DNA of 64,000 nucleotides from an uncultured Colwellia sp. (lineage in GTDB: Bacteria > Pseudomonadota > Gammaproteobacteria > Enterobacterales > Alteromonadaceae). The DNA is taken from the NCBI GenBank assembly GCA_913058245.1, contig CAJXQJ010000012.1:53165-117164 (forward strand). Reading direction: 5' to 3'. The notes beneath the pieces were generated by a model. That model saw nothing but the letters and a program-made list of their open reading frames with translations. It had not been told where the DNA came from and did no database searches. Position 1 is the first letter of the stretch. Each line of letters starts with the position of its first letter. This document shows positions 54,529 to 63,973 of the stretch, in pieces. Position numbers and translations under genes: made by a program.

Positions 54529-55002
54529 ATGTTTGATATCTTGATGTACCTTTTTGAAAACTATATTCATAGTGAAGCCGAAGTCATGGTTGATCATGAT
54601 GTGCTTACTGATGAATTAACCCGTGCTGGATTTCACCAAGATGAAATTTATAAAGCATTAGCCTGGTTAGAAAAGCTTGCTGCCTTGCAAGATACCGAAA
54701 CTTACCCTTATTTAACCCGTGTTGGCAACCGCTCAGTTCGTATTTATACAGCGGAAGAGAACCAAATTCTTGACGTGGAATGTCGAGGCTTTTTAATGTT
54801 TTTAGAGCAAGTTAATTTGCTCGACTTTACGACCCGAGAAATGGTGATCGATCGAGTGATGGAGTTAGACACCAAGTTCTTCTCAATTGATGATTTAAAG
54901 TGGGTGGTATTGATGGTTTTATTCAATGTTCCTGGCAAAGAAACCGCTTATTCACAAATGGAAGATTTAATATTTGATGAACAAGATGGGCCTCTACATT
55001 AA
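54529..55002 (+). CDS. smg: Smg protein (DUF494)
   Basis: This 157-residue acidic helical protein starts [35 protein letters not shown] and contains [26 protein letters not shown], as Smg/DUF494 proteins do. The biochemical function is unknown. It lies 11 bp after dprA, where smg is found in E. coli and relatives. Confidence 0.96.
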   Translation: MFDILMYLFENYIHSEAEVMVDHDVLTDELTRAGFHQDEIYKALAWLEKLAALQDTETYPYLTRVGNRSVRIYTAEENQILDVECRGFLMFLEQVNLLDFTTREMVIDRVMELDTKFFSIDDLKWVVLMVLFNVPGKETAYSQMEDLIFDEQDGPLH

Positions 55003-55059
55003 GCTGGTTTATAGCACCTAAGTTTGCAGCAACTTATTGGTATTTAGGTAAGGCATTGC

Positions 55060-55200
55060 GATTGATATGTGGTTATTCCACATGATAAAGCAATAACGAA
55101 ATATAAATGACAAAAAAACGCAGCCTTTTGGGTTCAACTAAAGGCCATTTCTTCTGCGTTGTTCGCAATTTACATGGAATAACCATGCTACATTGCTCGC
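55060..55200. repeat. Nested palindromic intergenic element
   Basis: The 305-bp gap between smg and the zinc-finger gene holds a structured, non-coding block. TGTGG-TTATT-CCACA (55068-55082) and CATGG-AATAA-CCATG (55173-55187) are inverted copies of one hairpin. Between them AACGCAG/CTGCGTT and GCCTTT/AAAGGC form further nested arms. The whole looks like an ERIC- or MITE-like repeat or a structured RNA. Only one copy is in this window. Confidence 0.5.
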
Positions 55201-55307
55201 TCCTTGAATAAAAAATATTTAGTTTGAACAAAATCTAATCTCGAAAGGCCAACAGACCCTATTAAACTATGTCATAATATGCACCTAATTGTTTAGGTGC
55301 ATTCGCT

Positions 55308-55865
55308 ATGTCTGATTCGGAAAAACCCTTATTTTCACGCCATGAACACGCGCTAGAAAAAGCTTATGAAGTTTGCCCTGAATGTGGCAGCGAACTAGCG
55401 ATAAAGCATAGTAAGTCAGGCGCTTTTTGGGGCTGTGTAAATTATCCTAATTGCCAATATACTCGCCCAGTTGTTGAACATGAACGCGTTGAAGATAAAG
55501 TGCTAGTCGGCAGTGAGTGCCCTGAGTGTGGTAATGAGCTGGCGGTTAAACAAGGGCGTTATGGTATGTTTATTGGCTGTACTAACTTTCCTGATTGCCA
55601 TCATATCGAACATGAAGAAGGAAATGCCAGCGCTGATATTACTTGTCCTAGTTGTAATACTGGGCAGTTAGTTGAACGACAAAGCCGTTTTGGTAAAAGC
55701 TTTTATGCCTGTGACGCTTACCCTAAATGCAAATATGCCGTTAATCACCAACCCGTTGAAGGACAATGCCAAAAATGTAATTTCGGCTTGTTGTTAAAGC
55801 GAAATATGGCTGCTGGCGAAAAACTACAATGCGCCCAAAAGAAGTGCGGTCATTTTCAAACATAA
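55308..55865 (+). CDS. YrdD-type topoisomerase C4 zinc-finger protein
   Basis: This 185-residue protein is made of topoisomerase-I-type zinc-ribbon repeats: CPECGSELAIKHSKSGAFWGC, CPECGNELAVKQGRYGMFIGC and CPSCNTGQLVERQSRFGKSFYAC, plus a diverged fourth (CQKCNFGLL..CAQKKCGHF). There is no catalytic topoisomerase domain, so it is a free nucleic-acid-binding protein like YrdD. In E. coli the order is smg-yrdD-tsaC-aroE; here purEK and an acyl-CoA ligase have come between. It ends in a good terminator. Confidence 0.93.
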   Translation: MSDSEKPLFSRHEHALEKAYEVCPECGSELAIKHSKSGAFWGCVNYPNCQYTRPVVEHERVEDKVLVGSECPECGNELAVKQGRYGMFIGCTNFPDCHHIEHEEGNASADITCPSCNTGQLVERQSRFGKSFYACDAYPKCKYAVNHQPVEGQCQKCNFGLLLKRNMAAGEKLQCAQKKCGHFQT

Positions 55866-55891
55866 AAAAAGCGAGATAAAACTCGCTTTTT
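55866..55891. terminator. Bidirectional terminator between zinc-finger gene and purK
   Basis: AAAAAGCGAG and CTCGCTTTTT pair around ATAAAA directly after the stop codon. The arrangement suits both converging transcripts. Confidence 0.9.
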
Positions 55892-55913
55892 AAAATCATA
55901 ACATGTCGAGATA

Positions 55914-57071
55914 TTAACTCACCTTTGCTAAATATTTACTAGCAAACTCGGCTAAATCTGGGAAAGCTTGTTTATCTAATAGTTGTGCTAGTTGAGTTAA
56001 TCGTTGAGCAAGCATCAATTCAGTATCACCACTAATGTTTATGTGGCCCATTTTTCTACCAGCACGTTTCTCTTTGGCATACCAATGAACACTTAAACTT
56101 GGAATTGCTAATGTTTCAACAGGTAAAGTATCTTCACCTAAAATATTAACCATAGCGGTTGGACGAATGAGTTGTGTGCTGCCTAATGGTAAGCCTGAAA
56201 TCGCTCGTAAGTGATTTTCAAACTGGCAGGTATCAGCGCCTTGCTGTGTCCAATGGCCTGAGTTATGAACACGAGGAGCTATTTCATTTACCAACAATTG
56301 TTCGCCAACTTGGAAAAACTCAATCGCTAATATACCGACATAATCTAACGCTTCAGCCATTTTCTTAAATGCTTGACCCGCTTGTGCTTGTAGCGCATCA
56401 TTAATTGGTGCTGCCACCGAAACACTTAATACACCATTGGTATGATGATTTTCTGTTAACGGATAAACAGAAATTTCACCATGGATATTACGAGCACCGA
56501 CAAGAGATACTTCGCGATCAAAAGGCACCATTTTCTCCGCAACAATACCTTGCGGTACCGAAGATGTTGCTGCGTCAATAAATGCCGACATTTCCTGCCA
56601 AATAGCTTCTGCTTGTTCTGCAGACTTCAAGCGCCATTGGCCTTTACCGTCATAACCTTCAAGTGCACTTTTAAAAATTAGTGGTAATTCCAACTGAGTT
56701 AATGCACGCTCAAAATCAGCTTTATTTTCAATGATGATATGCTTGGCGTTAGCAACATTGCTTGACTCAAGTAAAGCTTTCTCTAAGCGACGGTCACCAC
56801 CCACTTTAATTGCCTGGCTATTTGGTAGTAATTTTCCTGAAGCTTGGCATTGCGCAAGAACATCATGTGCGACATGTTCAAACTCAGCCGTAATAACGTC
56901 AGCATTAGCTATGCCCTGAGCTAAACCACCGTATTTATGCTCAGGTGTAATTGGGTGAACAACATTATTTGTGCGCACATCAAATGCTTTTACATCCATA
57001 TTTAGTGGTGAACCCGCTAAATCCATCATGCGAGCTAATTGACCTGCACCTAATACCAATACTTTCTTCAT
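55914..57071 (-). CDS. purK: N5-carboxyaminoimidazole ribonucleotide synthase PurK
   Basis: This 385-residue ATP-grasp enzyme is about 30 longer than E. coli PurK. It begins VLVLGAGQLARMMDLAGSPLNMDVKAFD. It carries LPLIFKSALEGYDGKGQWRL (ATP-grasp loop), EKMVPFDREVSLVGARN and VNEIAPRVHNSGHWTQ (metal and substrate site). It converts AIR, bicarbonate and ATP to N5-CAIR in purine synthesis. It is 13 bp after purE, in one operon. Confidence 0.98.
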   Translation of the reverse strand: MKKVLVLGAGQLARMMDLAGSPLNMDVKAFDVRTNNVVHPITPEHKYGGLAQGIANADVITAEFEHVAHDVLAQCQASGKLLPNSQAIKVGGDRRLEKALLESSNVANAKHIIIENKADFERALTQLELPLIFKSALEGYDGKGQWRLKSAEQAEAIWQEMSAFIDAATSSVPQGIVAEKMVPFDREVSLVGARNIHGEISVYPLTENHHTNGVLSVSVAAPINDALQAQAGQAFKKMAEALDYVGILAIEFFQVGEQLLVNEIAPRVHNSGHWTQQGADTCQFENHLRAISGLPLGSTQLIRPTAMVNILGEDTLPVETLAIPSLSVHWYAKEKRAGRKMGHINISGDTELMLAQRLTQLAQLLDKQAFPDLAEFASKYLAKVS

Positions 57072-57084
57072 GAAATATTTACAC

Positions 57085-57570
57085 CTACTCTGCTGGGTTA
57101 GGGTTATTTAAAATATTCTCAGTTTGCTCTGTTCTAAACTTCTCAATATTAGTCATAATTTCTTGATCGTGAGTGGCTAGTATTTGCGCGGCAAGTAAAC
57201 CGGCATTAGCGGCACCAGCTGTGCCGATGGCCAATGTACCAACAGCAATCCCTTTTGGCATTTGTACAATCGATAGTAATGAGTCTTGGCCACTTAGTGC
57301 TTTTGATTGCACAGGAACGCCTAAAACAGGTAATGGAGTGAAAGCCGCAGCCATGCCAGGCAAGTGCGCCGCGCCGCCTGCGCCAGCAATAATTACTTTG
57401 ATGCCGCGATCTTTTGCGCCTTCAGCATATTCAGCTAATAAGTGTGGAGTGCGGTGGGCTGAAACAACTTTTGTTTCATAGGCAACGTTAAGTAAATCTA
57501 GCATATCTGTCGCATGCTTCATTGTTGGCCAATCTGACTTTGACCCCATGATAATACCCACTTTCATCAT
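57085..57570 (-). CDS. purE: N5-carboxyaminoimidazole ribonucleotide mutase PurE
   Basis: This 161-residue class I PurE shows [28 protein letters not shown] and [27 protein letters not shown], the full active site. It converts N5-CAIR to CAIR. It is first of the purEK operon, with a promoter and an overlapping dyad upstream. Confidence 0.99.
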   Translation of the reverse strand: MMKVGIIMGSKSDWPTMKHATDMLDLLNVAYETKVVSAHRTPHLLAEYAEGAKDRGIKVIIAGAGGAAHLPGMAAAFTPLPVLGVPVQSKALSGQDSLLSIVQMPKGIAVGTLAIGTAGAANAGLLAAQILATHDQEIMTNIEKFRTEQTENILNNPNPAE

Positions 57571-57631
57571 TTTTCACCTTGATAATTAGTTACTAAATAT
57601 GAGGCATTGAACCTCAAAAAATAAGCCGCGC

Positions 57632-57664
57632 ATTATACCTATGTTTCCCGCAATACGGAAACAT
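57632..57664 (-). promoter_or_regulatory. purE promoter with overlapping dyad
   Basis: On the minus strand TATAAT (57632-57637) lies about 62 bp before purE. ATGTTTCC-N8-GGAAACAT (57641-57664) sits immediately upstream of it, over the -35 and spacer region, as an operator would. It does not match the E. coli PurR box. Confidence 0.5.
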
Positions 57665-57710
57665 TCTCTGAAAAATGTGTTTAAAAAAACAGCTGTCACG
57701 GCTGTTTATA

Positions 57711-57733
57711 CTTTAGTCGATAATAGACTAAAG
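57711..57733. promoter_or_regulatory. Operator-like dyad upstream of acyl-CoA ligase, related to 5983-5996
   Basis: CTTTAGTC-N7-GACTAAAG. Read on the minus strand, the right half (GTCTTTAGTCTA) matches 11 of 12 bases of GACTTTAGTCTA at 5985-5996. It lies about 155 bp before the ligase start. Confidence 0.5.
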
Positions 57734-57773
57734 ACGCATAGGTTAAAAATAATAATTAGGTAAACTGTCAGTA

Positions 57774-57845
57774 TGAATATACCTGTATCACTTGAAGCTA
57801 CGTCATCAAATGAAACAGGTTTAAGTGGCCGGCAACTCAATTAAT
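57774..57845 (+). other. Possible short leader ORF upstream of acyl-CoA ligase
   Basis: An ATG opens a 23-codon frame (MNIPVSLEATSSNETGLSGR, then QLN-stop) that ends 40 bp before the ligase start. I see no clear ribosome-binding site, so it may not be translated. Confidence 0.2.
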
Positions 57846-57885
57846 ACATAAGCCAAAAGCGCCATTGTTACCATGAGGAAAAGTG

Positions 57886-59517
57886 ATGAATAATATATAT
57901 AACCAAGGTTTAGATAAGGTTGCTGCCAATAGCCAACCACTGACACCAATCAATTTTTTGAATCGAACTGCCGATGTTTACCCTGAAAAAATTGCAATTA
58001 TTCATGGTAAACAAAAAATTACTTACGATGAATACCGTAAAAATGTACGTCGTTTAGCATCAGGCCTTATAAAGTATGGTGTAAAACCCGGGCAAACAGT
58101 GAGTATCATGGCGGCCAATATACCAGCCTTTCTTGATGCTCATTACGGTGTGCCGTTAACGGGTGCTGTACTAAATGCTATAAACATCCGTCTTGATGCA
58201 GAGAATATTGCATTTATTCTCGATCATGGAGAATGTGATGTTCTGCTTACTGATACAGCGTTTTCTGGTGTTATTAAGCAAGCATTGGCGATATCAAAAC
58301 GAAAGCCGTTAGTGATTGATATTGACGATGTTGAAGGCCCGGGCGGTGAACATTTGGGTAATATTGAGTATCAAGAATTATTAAACCAAGGTGATGAAAA
58401 CTTCCAAGGTTCACTAATTCATGATGAATGGCAAGCATTAGCACTTAATTATACTTCGGGCACAACTGGAAATCCTAAAGGTGTGGTGTACTCACATCGC
58501 GGTGCGTACTTGAATGCAATTGGTCATAACTTTATTTGGCCGACGGATAATAAAACCGTTTATTTATGGACATTACCCTTATTTCATTGCAACGGTTGGT
58601 GTTTTCCTTGGACGATAGTGGCGGTTGGCGGCACACAAGTTTGTTTAAGGCAGGTCGAAGTAGGGGCTATTGTTAATTCGATGATTGAAAATAAGGTTTC
58701 CCATTTTTGTGGTGCGCCAATTGTACTCAATATGATTCTTAATGCTGAGCAACAACTTCTAAGCCAATTACCTAACAATATTAAAGCGATGACTGCTGGT
58801 GCTCCACCTCCTGCTGCGGTAATAAAAGGAATAGAAAAGCTAGGTATAGAAATCACTCAAAGCTATGGATTAACAGAAGTCTATGGACCTTGTGTTGTTA
58901 GCGAATGGAAAGATGAGTGGGACAACAAGAGTGCTGATGAACGAGCAGCACTAAAAGCCCGACAAGGCGTTCGCTACCCAACTCAAGAGGAGGTCGATGT
59001 ACTTAACCCTGATACCATGGAGCCTGTGCGAGCTGATGGCGAAACGATAGGGGAAATTATGTTTCGCGGTAACACCACTATGAAAGGGTATTTGAAAAAT
59101 GACAAAGCAACCTATGAAGCGTTTGCTCATGGTTGGTTTCATTCTGGTGACTTAGCAGTTAAACACCCTGATGGCTATATTGAGATACGTGATCGCTCAA
59201 AAGATATCATTATTTCTGGTGGTGAGAATATTTCTTCTGTGGAAGTAGAAGGGGTGCTATACAAACATCCAGCAATTCTAGAAGCGGCAGTGGTTGCAAA
59301 AAAAGATGAAAAATGGGGAGAAACTCCTTGTGCATTTGTTGGGCTAAAAAGAGATCAGCAGTTATCAGAGCAAGATGTTATTGAGCACTGTCGAGCGCAT
59401 ATGGCGGGTTTTAAAGTACCTAAAACTATTATCTTTAGTGAGTTACCTAAAACGTCGACAGGTAAAGTACAAAAATTTGTATTACGACAAAAAATTAAAG
59501 AGCTGTTCGAAGTTTAG
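57886..59517 (+). CDS. AMP-forming acyl-CoA synthetase (medium-chain / DmdB-like)
   Basis: GAGG at 57875 is seven bases from the ATG at 57886, which I prefer over the GTG at 57883 (543 aa). The adenylation core has LNYTSGTTGNPKGVVYSHRG (about 185-205), QSYGLTEVYGPCV and GEIMFRGNTTMKGYLKN. HSGDLAVKHPDGYIEIRDRSKDIIISGGENIS is the hinge, and the C-terminal PKTSTGKVQKFVLR carries the catalytic lysine. The long insert EWDNKSADERAALKARQGVRYPTQEEVDVL is typical of the branch containing DmdB and medium-chain ligases. It activates a fatty or short thio-carboxylic acid; the substrate is not determined. Monocistronic, with a terminator. Confidence 0.9.
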   Translation: MNNIYNQGLDKVAANSQPLTPINFLNRTADVYPEKIAIIHGKQKITYDEYRKNVRRLASGLIKYGVKPGQTVSIMAANIPAFLDAHYGVPLTGAVLNAINIRLDAENIAFILDHGECDVLLTDTAFSGVIKQALAISKRKPLVIDIDDVEGPGGEHLGNIEYQELLNQGDENFQGSLIHDEWQALALNYTSGTTGNPKGVVYSHRGAYLNAIGHNFIWPTDNKTVYLWTLPLFHCNGWCFPWTIVAVGGTQVCLRQVEVGAIVNSMIENKVSHFCGAPIVLNMILNAEQQLLSQLPNNIKAMTAGAPPPAAVIKGIEKLGIEITQSYGLTEVYGPCVVSEWKDEWDNKSADERAALKARQGVRYPTQEEVDVLNPDTMEPVRADGETIGEIMFRGNTTMKGYLKNDKATYEAFAHGWFHSGDLAVKHPDGYIEIRDRSKDIIISGGENISSVEVEGVLYKHPAILEAAVVAKKDEKWGETPCAFVGLKRDQQLSEQDVIEHCRAHMAGFKVPKTIIFSELPKTSTGKVQKFVLRQKIKELFEV

Positions 59518-59533
59518 AGCTTTAACATTTATT

Positions 59534-59570
59534 AAAACGGTAATTGCTTACAGCTGTTACCGTTTTTTTT
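59534..59570 (+). terminator. Terminator of the acyl-CoA ligase gene
   Basis: AAAACGGTAA and TTACCGTTTT pair around a 13-base loop and are followed by more Ts, 16 bp after the stop. Confidence 0.88.
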
Positions 59571-59651
59571 TACTAATTATGTTGTTTTTCGTTTAAAAAC
59601 GTATAATCCCCGATAAGTTATCTTTTTACTTATTAGCGAAAATAGAATTCA

Positions 59652-61102
<1,451 letters not shown>

Positions 61103-61249
61103 CCTCGCTGTATTCTTATAACGTACAAGCAATGCAAAGAATAAAAGTCTTTATTTTAAGTTGTTGTTTGTGCGTTTAGTCACAAAACCTAAGCATTTTT
61201 TATTACTTTCAATATAAAACCACAATTATTTTGCGGTTTCTCACAAACC

Positions 61250-61263
61250 TTGCGCTAGATCAA
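61250..61263. promoter_or_regulatory. FNR-like site upstream of ompW
   Basis: TTGCGCTAGATCAA is identical to the site at 12320 and resembles TTGAT-N4-ATCAA. Its centre is about 90 bp before the ompW start. FNR control of ompW is known in E. coli. Confidence 0.7.
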
Positions 61264-61345
61264 TTACTCTATTAATTCGCAGGCGTAAAATTACCTCATT
61301 AACGAAATCCAATATTCTTTATATTTAACAAAAGGTAATGCGCTC

Positions 61346-62023
61346 ATGAAAACTTCAGTAATTAATGGATTAATTCTTTCCGCTCTTACATTATCTCCAC
61401 TTGCTTTAGCTAACCAAGCTGGCGATTTTATTGTTCGTGGTGGTGCAACGAACATCACGCCTGATAGTGGCAAATCTAACATTATGTTAGCGGGCGCTGA
61501 TTCTACAATGACGCTAACTGTTGATGACAACACTCAGTTAGGTTTGAACTTTGTTTATTTCTACGATAGCAACTGGGCAGTAGAGCTTTTAGCTGCTACA
61601 CCTTTTACGCACGATATTACCATTCAAGACCCTAACGCTGTTTTAGGTGTTGATGGCGCGAATTTAGGTGAAGTATCACACTTACCACCGACATTAAGTG
61701 CTTTGTACTATTTTGACACGAACTCAGCACTTAAGCCTTATGTAGGTGTTGGTATTAACTATACGGTTTTCTTTGATGAAGAATTTGCTGCTGCACCTAA
61801 GTCTTTAGGTTTAAGCAACTTAGAACTAGACGGTTCATTCGGCTTATCGGCGCAAGTTGGCGCTGATTATCACTTAGATGATAAATGGTCGTTAAATGCA
61901 TCAATTCGTTATATTGATATTGACTCTGACGCAACATTCGATGTTGGCGGTAACAATATAGGTAAAGCGGAAGTTAATGTTGACCCTATGGTTTATTCAC
62001 TAATGTTAGGCTACAAATTTTAA
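61346..62023 (+). CDS. ompW: OmpW-family outer-membrane protein
   Basis: This 225-residue protein has a signal peptide ending SPLALA, then GDFIVRGGATNITPDSGK. It has the OmpW strands NTQLGLNFVYFYDSNWAVELLAATPFTHDI and HLPPTLSALYYF, and the C-terminal aromatic YSLMLGYKF. It forms a small eight-stranded barrel for hydrophobic molecules. It is monocistronic between hemF and aroE, with an FNR-like site before it and a perfect terminator after it, so it looks inserted into the tsaC-hemF-aroE cluster. Confidence 0.96.
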   Translation: MKTSVINGLILSALTLSPLALANQAGDFIVRGGATNITPDSGKSNIMLAGADSTMTLTVDDNTQLGLNFVYFYDSNWAVELLAATPFTHDITIQDPNAVLGVDGANLGEVSHLPPTLSALYYFDTNSALKPYVGVGINYTVFFDEEFAAAPKSLGLSNLELDGSFGLSAQVGADYHLDDKWSLNASIRYIDIDSDATFDVGGNNIGKAEVNVDPMVYSLMLGYKF

Positions 62024-62051
62024 TAAATTCTTAGCCAGATATTAATGATAT

Positions 62052-62081
62052 AAAAAGCAGTAATTTAGTTACTGCTTTTTT
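62052..62081 (+). terminator. Terminator of ompW
   Basis: AAAAAGCAGTAA-TTTAG-TTACTGCTTTTT is a perfect 12-bp stem with a T-tract, about 30 bp after the stop. Confidence 0.94.
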
Positions 62082-62139
62082 GTTTTCATCTTTTCATAAC
62101 TGAGTTAGTCTACATTTAAACATTCAAGCCAGTAAACTT

Positions 62140-62958
62140 ATGGATCAATTTCGCGTTTTCGGTAATCCAATTGCCCAATCAAAATCCCCATCTATTCATC
62201 AACAATTTGCCATACAAACGAAGCAATCAATGAATTATCAAAGTGAATTAGTCGAATTAGATAAGTTTGATTTAGCGGTTCAAAACTTAATTGCTAATAA
62301 TGGTAAAGGTGCCAATGTTACAGCACCTTTTAAAGAACAAGCTTTTGCTTTGTGTGATCAGCTCAGTAAAAAAGCTAAACTTGCTGGAGCAGTCAATACT
62401 TTAATATTTTCTCAAGGCGTTATTTACGGTGATACGACTGATGGTATAGGCTTAGTGCATGACTTACTTAGGCATAGAGTTAAATTACGCGACAGTAAAA
62501 TTTTACTATTGGGGGCTGGTGGTGCAGCTAAAGGTGTTGTACAAGCGTTAATTGAGCAAGCGCCGCAATCATTAACCATTGCCAATAGAACATTAAGTAA
62601 AGCGAAGAATATTGCTGACCAATATCCTAAGTTCGACGTTAGGGCACTTACCTTTGAAGAAACTGAACATTTAAGCTTTGATGTTATAATTAATGCAACA
62701 TCAGCAGGGCTTTCAGGTGCAAGTTTACCTATATCATCACAAACATTGGCAAGTGCGAACACCTGTTATGATATGGTTTATGGTAAAAAGCCAACAGTAT
62801 TTTTAAAACAAGCAAAGCAGTTGGGTGTTGAGTGTGTACTTGATGGTCTGGGCATGTTGGTGGGGCAGGCGGCAGAAAGTTATTATTTATGGACAAATAT
62901 ACGCCCTGATGTTGAACCAGTTTTAACTATGCTAAGAGCAGAGCTTAACAATAACTAG
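62140..62958 (+). CDS. aroE: Shikimate dehydrogenase AroE
   Basis: This 272-residue protein equals E. coli AroE. It begins DQFRVFGNPIAQSKSPSIHQ (shikimate site), has GKGANVTAPFKEQAF (catalytic Lys), the NADP loop LLLGAGGAAKGVVQAL and NRTLSKA, and DGLGMLVGQAAESYYLW near the end. It reduces 3-dehydroshikimate to shikimate. It is followed after 14 bp by the DUF1488 gene. Confidence 0.99.
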   Translation: MDQFRVFGNPIAQSKSPSIHQQFAIQTKQSMNYQSELVELDKFDLAVQNLIANNGKGANVTAPFKEQAFALCDQLSKKAKLAGAVNTLIFSQGVIYGDTTDGIGLVHDLLRHRVKLRDSKILLLGAGGAAKGVVQALIEQAPQSLTIANRTLSKAKNIADQYPKFDVRALTFEETEHLSFDVIINATSAGLSGASLPISSQTLASANTCYDMVYGKKPTVFLKQAKQLGVECVLDGLGMLVGQAAESYYLWTNIRPDVEPVLTMLRAELNNN

Positions 62959-62972
62959 AGAGAGTTACATTA

Positions 62973-63206
62973 ATGAACCAAGCCATCTTATTTAATGATG
63001 ATTTGAACTTTAGTCAAGAGCATGATGCTTGGTCTTTTACCGGGCAAATTTCAGGGCAAAGAATGACAATTTATTTTCATTCAATGCAACTAAAACAATT
63101 GGCTTCAATTGATCGTTGCTTAAAATATGATTTAGAAGAGGTAGCTGAACTCTGGCTCGAAAAAAATGAGCCAGAAGGAAACGAAATACATATCAATATG
63201 AGGTAA
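62973..63206 (+). CDS. DUF1488 protein (YrdB-like)
   Basis: This 77-residue protein begins MNQAILFNDDLNFSQEHDAWSFTGQISGQRMTIYF and matches the DUF1488 pattern. It follows aroE, as yrdB does in E. coli. No function is known. The ribosome-binding site GAGAGAG lies just upstream. Confidence 0.92.
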   Translation: MNQAILFNDDLNFSQEHDAWSFTGQISGQRMTIYFHSMQLKQLASIDRCLKYDLEEVAELWLEKNEPEGNEIHINMR

Positions 63207-63225
63207 AGCAATTCATTATTTCTAA

Positions 63226-63771
63226 CTAATAATTCTCTGATAAATATTCATCTTTTAATTCGACGTAGTTAATTGCAGATTGGAGAAGGAAGTTAGACTC
63301 GCTTTCTTTTAGCTTTCTTACTTGTTTTACAGGGTTGCCGACATATAAATATCCACTCTTTAATACTTTATTAGGCGGCACTAAACTACCTGCACCAATA
63401 AATACGTCATCTTCGATAATTGCACCATCCATAATAATAGCGCCCATCCCAACTAAAATCCTATTGCCGAGTTCACAGCCATGTAACATACATTTATGCC
63501 CGATCGTTACATTATCCCCAATGATAAGTGGGTTACCCTTAGGGTTATTGGTAGACTTCCTTGTAACATGCAGTACTGTGCCATCTTGAATGTTAGTATT
63601 TTCACCTATAGTAATAGTGTTGACATCACCTCTAGCAGCAACAAGAGGCCAAATACTTGAATGTTCTCCAATCGTAATGTCACCAACTAATACCGAAGAG
63701 TCGTCAATATAGACAGTTTTTGTAAAATTAGGGGTAATACCGCGATAACTACGTAAATCGTTTTTATACAT
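63226..63771 (-). CDS. yrdA: Gamma-class carbonic anhydrase-like protein (YrdA)
   Basis: This 181-residue left-handed beta-helix protein has hexapeptide repeats (SSVLVGDITIGEHSSIWPLVAARGD, GENTNIQDGTVLHV, GDNVTIGHKCMLHGCELGNRILVGMGAIIMDGAIIEDDVFIGAGSLV). The three metal histidines expected of gamma carbonic anhydrases appear in VLHVTRK and IGHKCMLHGC. Activity is often not shown for YrdA. It is convergent with DUF1488, as in E. coli, where yrdA borders an rRNA operon. Confidence 0.95.
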   Translation of the reverse strand: MYKNDLRSYRGITPNFTKTVYIDDSSVLVGDITIGEHSSIWPLVAARGDVNTITIGENTNIQDGTVLHVTRKSTNNPKGNPLIIGDNVTIGHKCMLHGCELGNRILVGMGAIIMDGAIIEDDVFIGAGSLVPPNKVLKSGYLYVGNPVKQVRKLKESESNFLLQSAINYVELKDEYLSENY

Positions 63772-63973
63772 AAAGGTAAAATAATAGATAAATGATATTG
63801 GTATAATAGCAAAACTGAATTTAAGCAGAAAACTTGTTGCTAATAAAATATAGTTTCACCTATCAAATAGCCGTTAATTATCGTTATATATGATCCGAAA
63901 GCTCATATAGCACTCGCTTTGATTAATAAATCTTCAAACAAACAGTTTTCTGCAAATTAAATGCATTTAGCTG

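Noticed and set aside
57641-57664. E. coli-type PurR box upstream of purE
   Set aside because: The dyad is ATGTTTCC-N8-GGAAACAT and does not contain the ACGCAAACGTTTGCGT core. It is kept only as an unidentified operator.
57687-57707. Hairpin AAACAGC-N7-GCTGTTT as a terminator
   Set aside because: The A-tract would serve only minus-strand transcripts, and no minus-strand gene ends there. It may be a leader structure but the function is unclear.
62424-62762. 112-residue minus-strand ORF inside aroE
   Set aside because: It is antisense to the conserved AroE frame and shows no independent motif.
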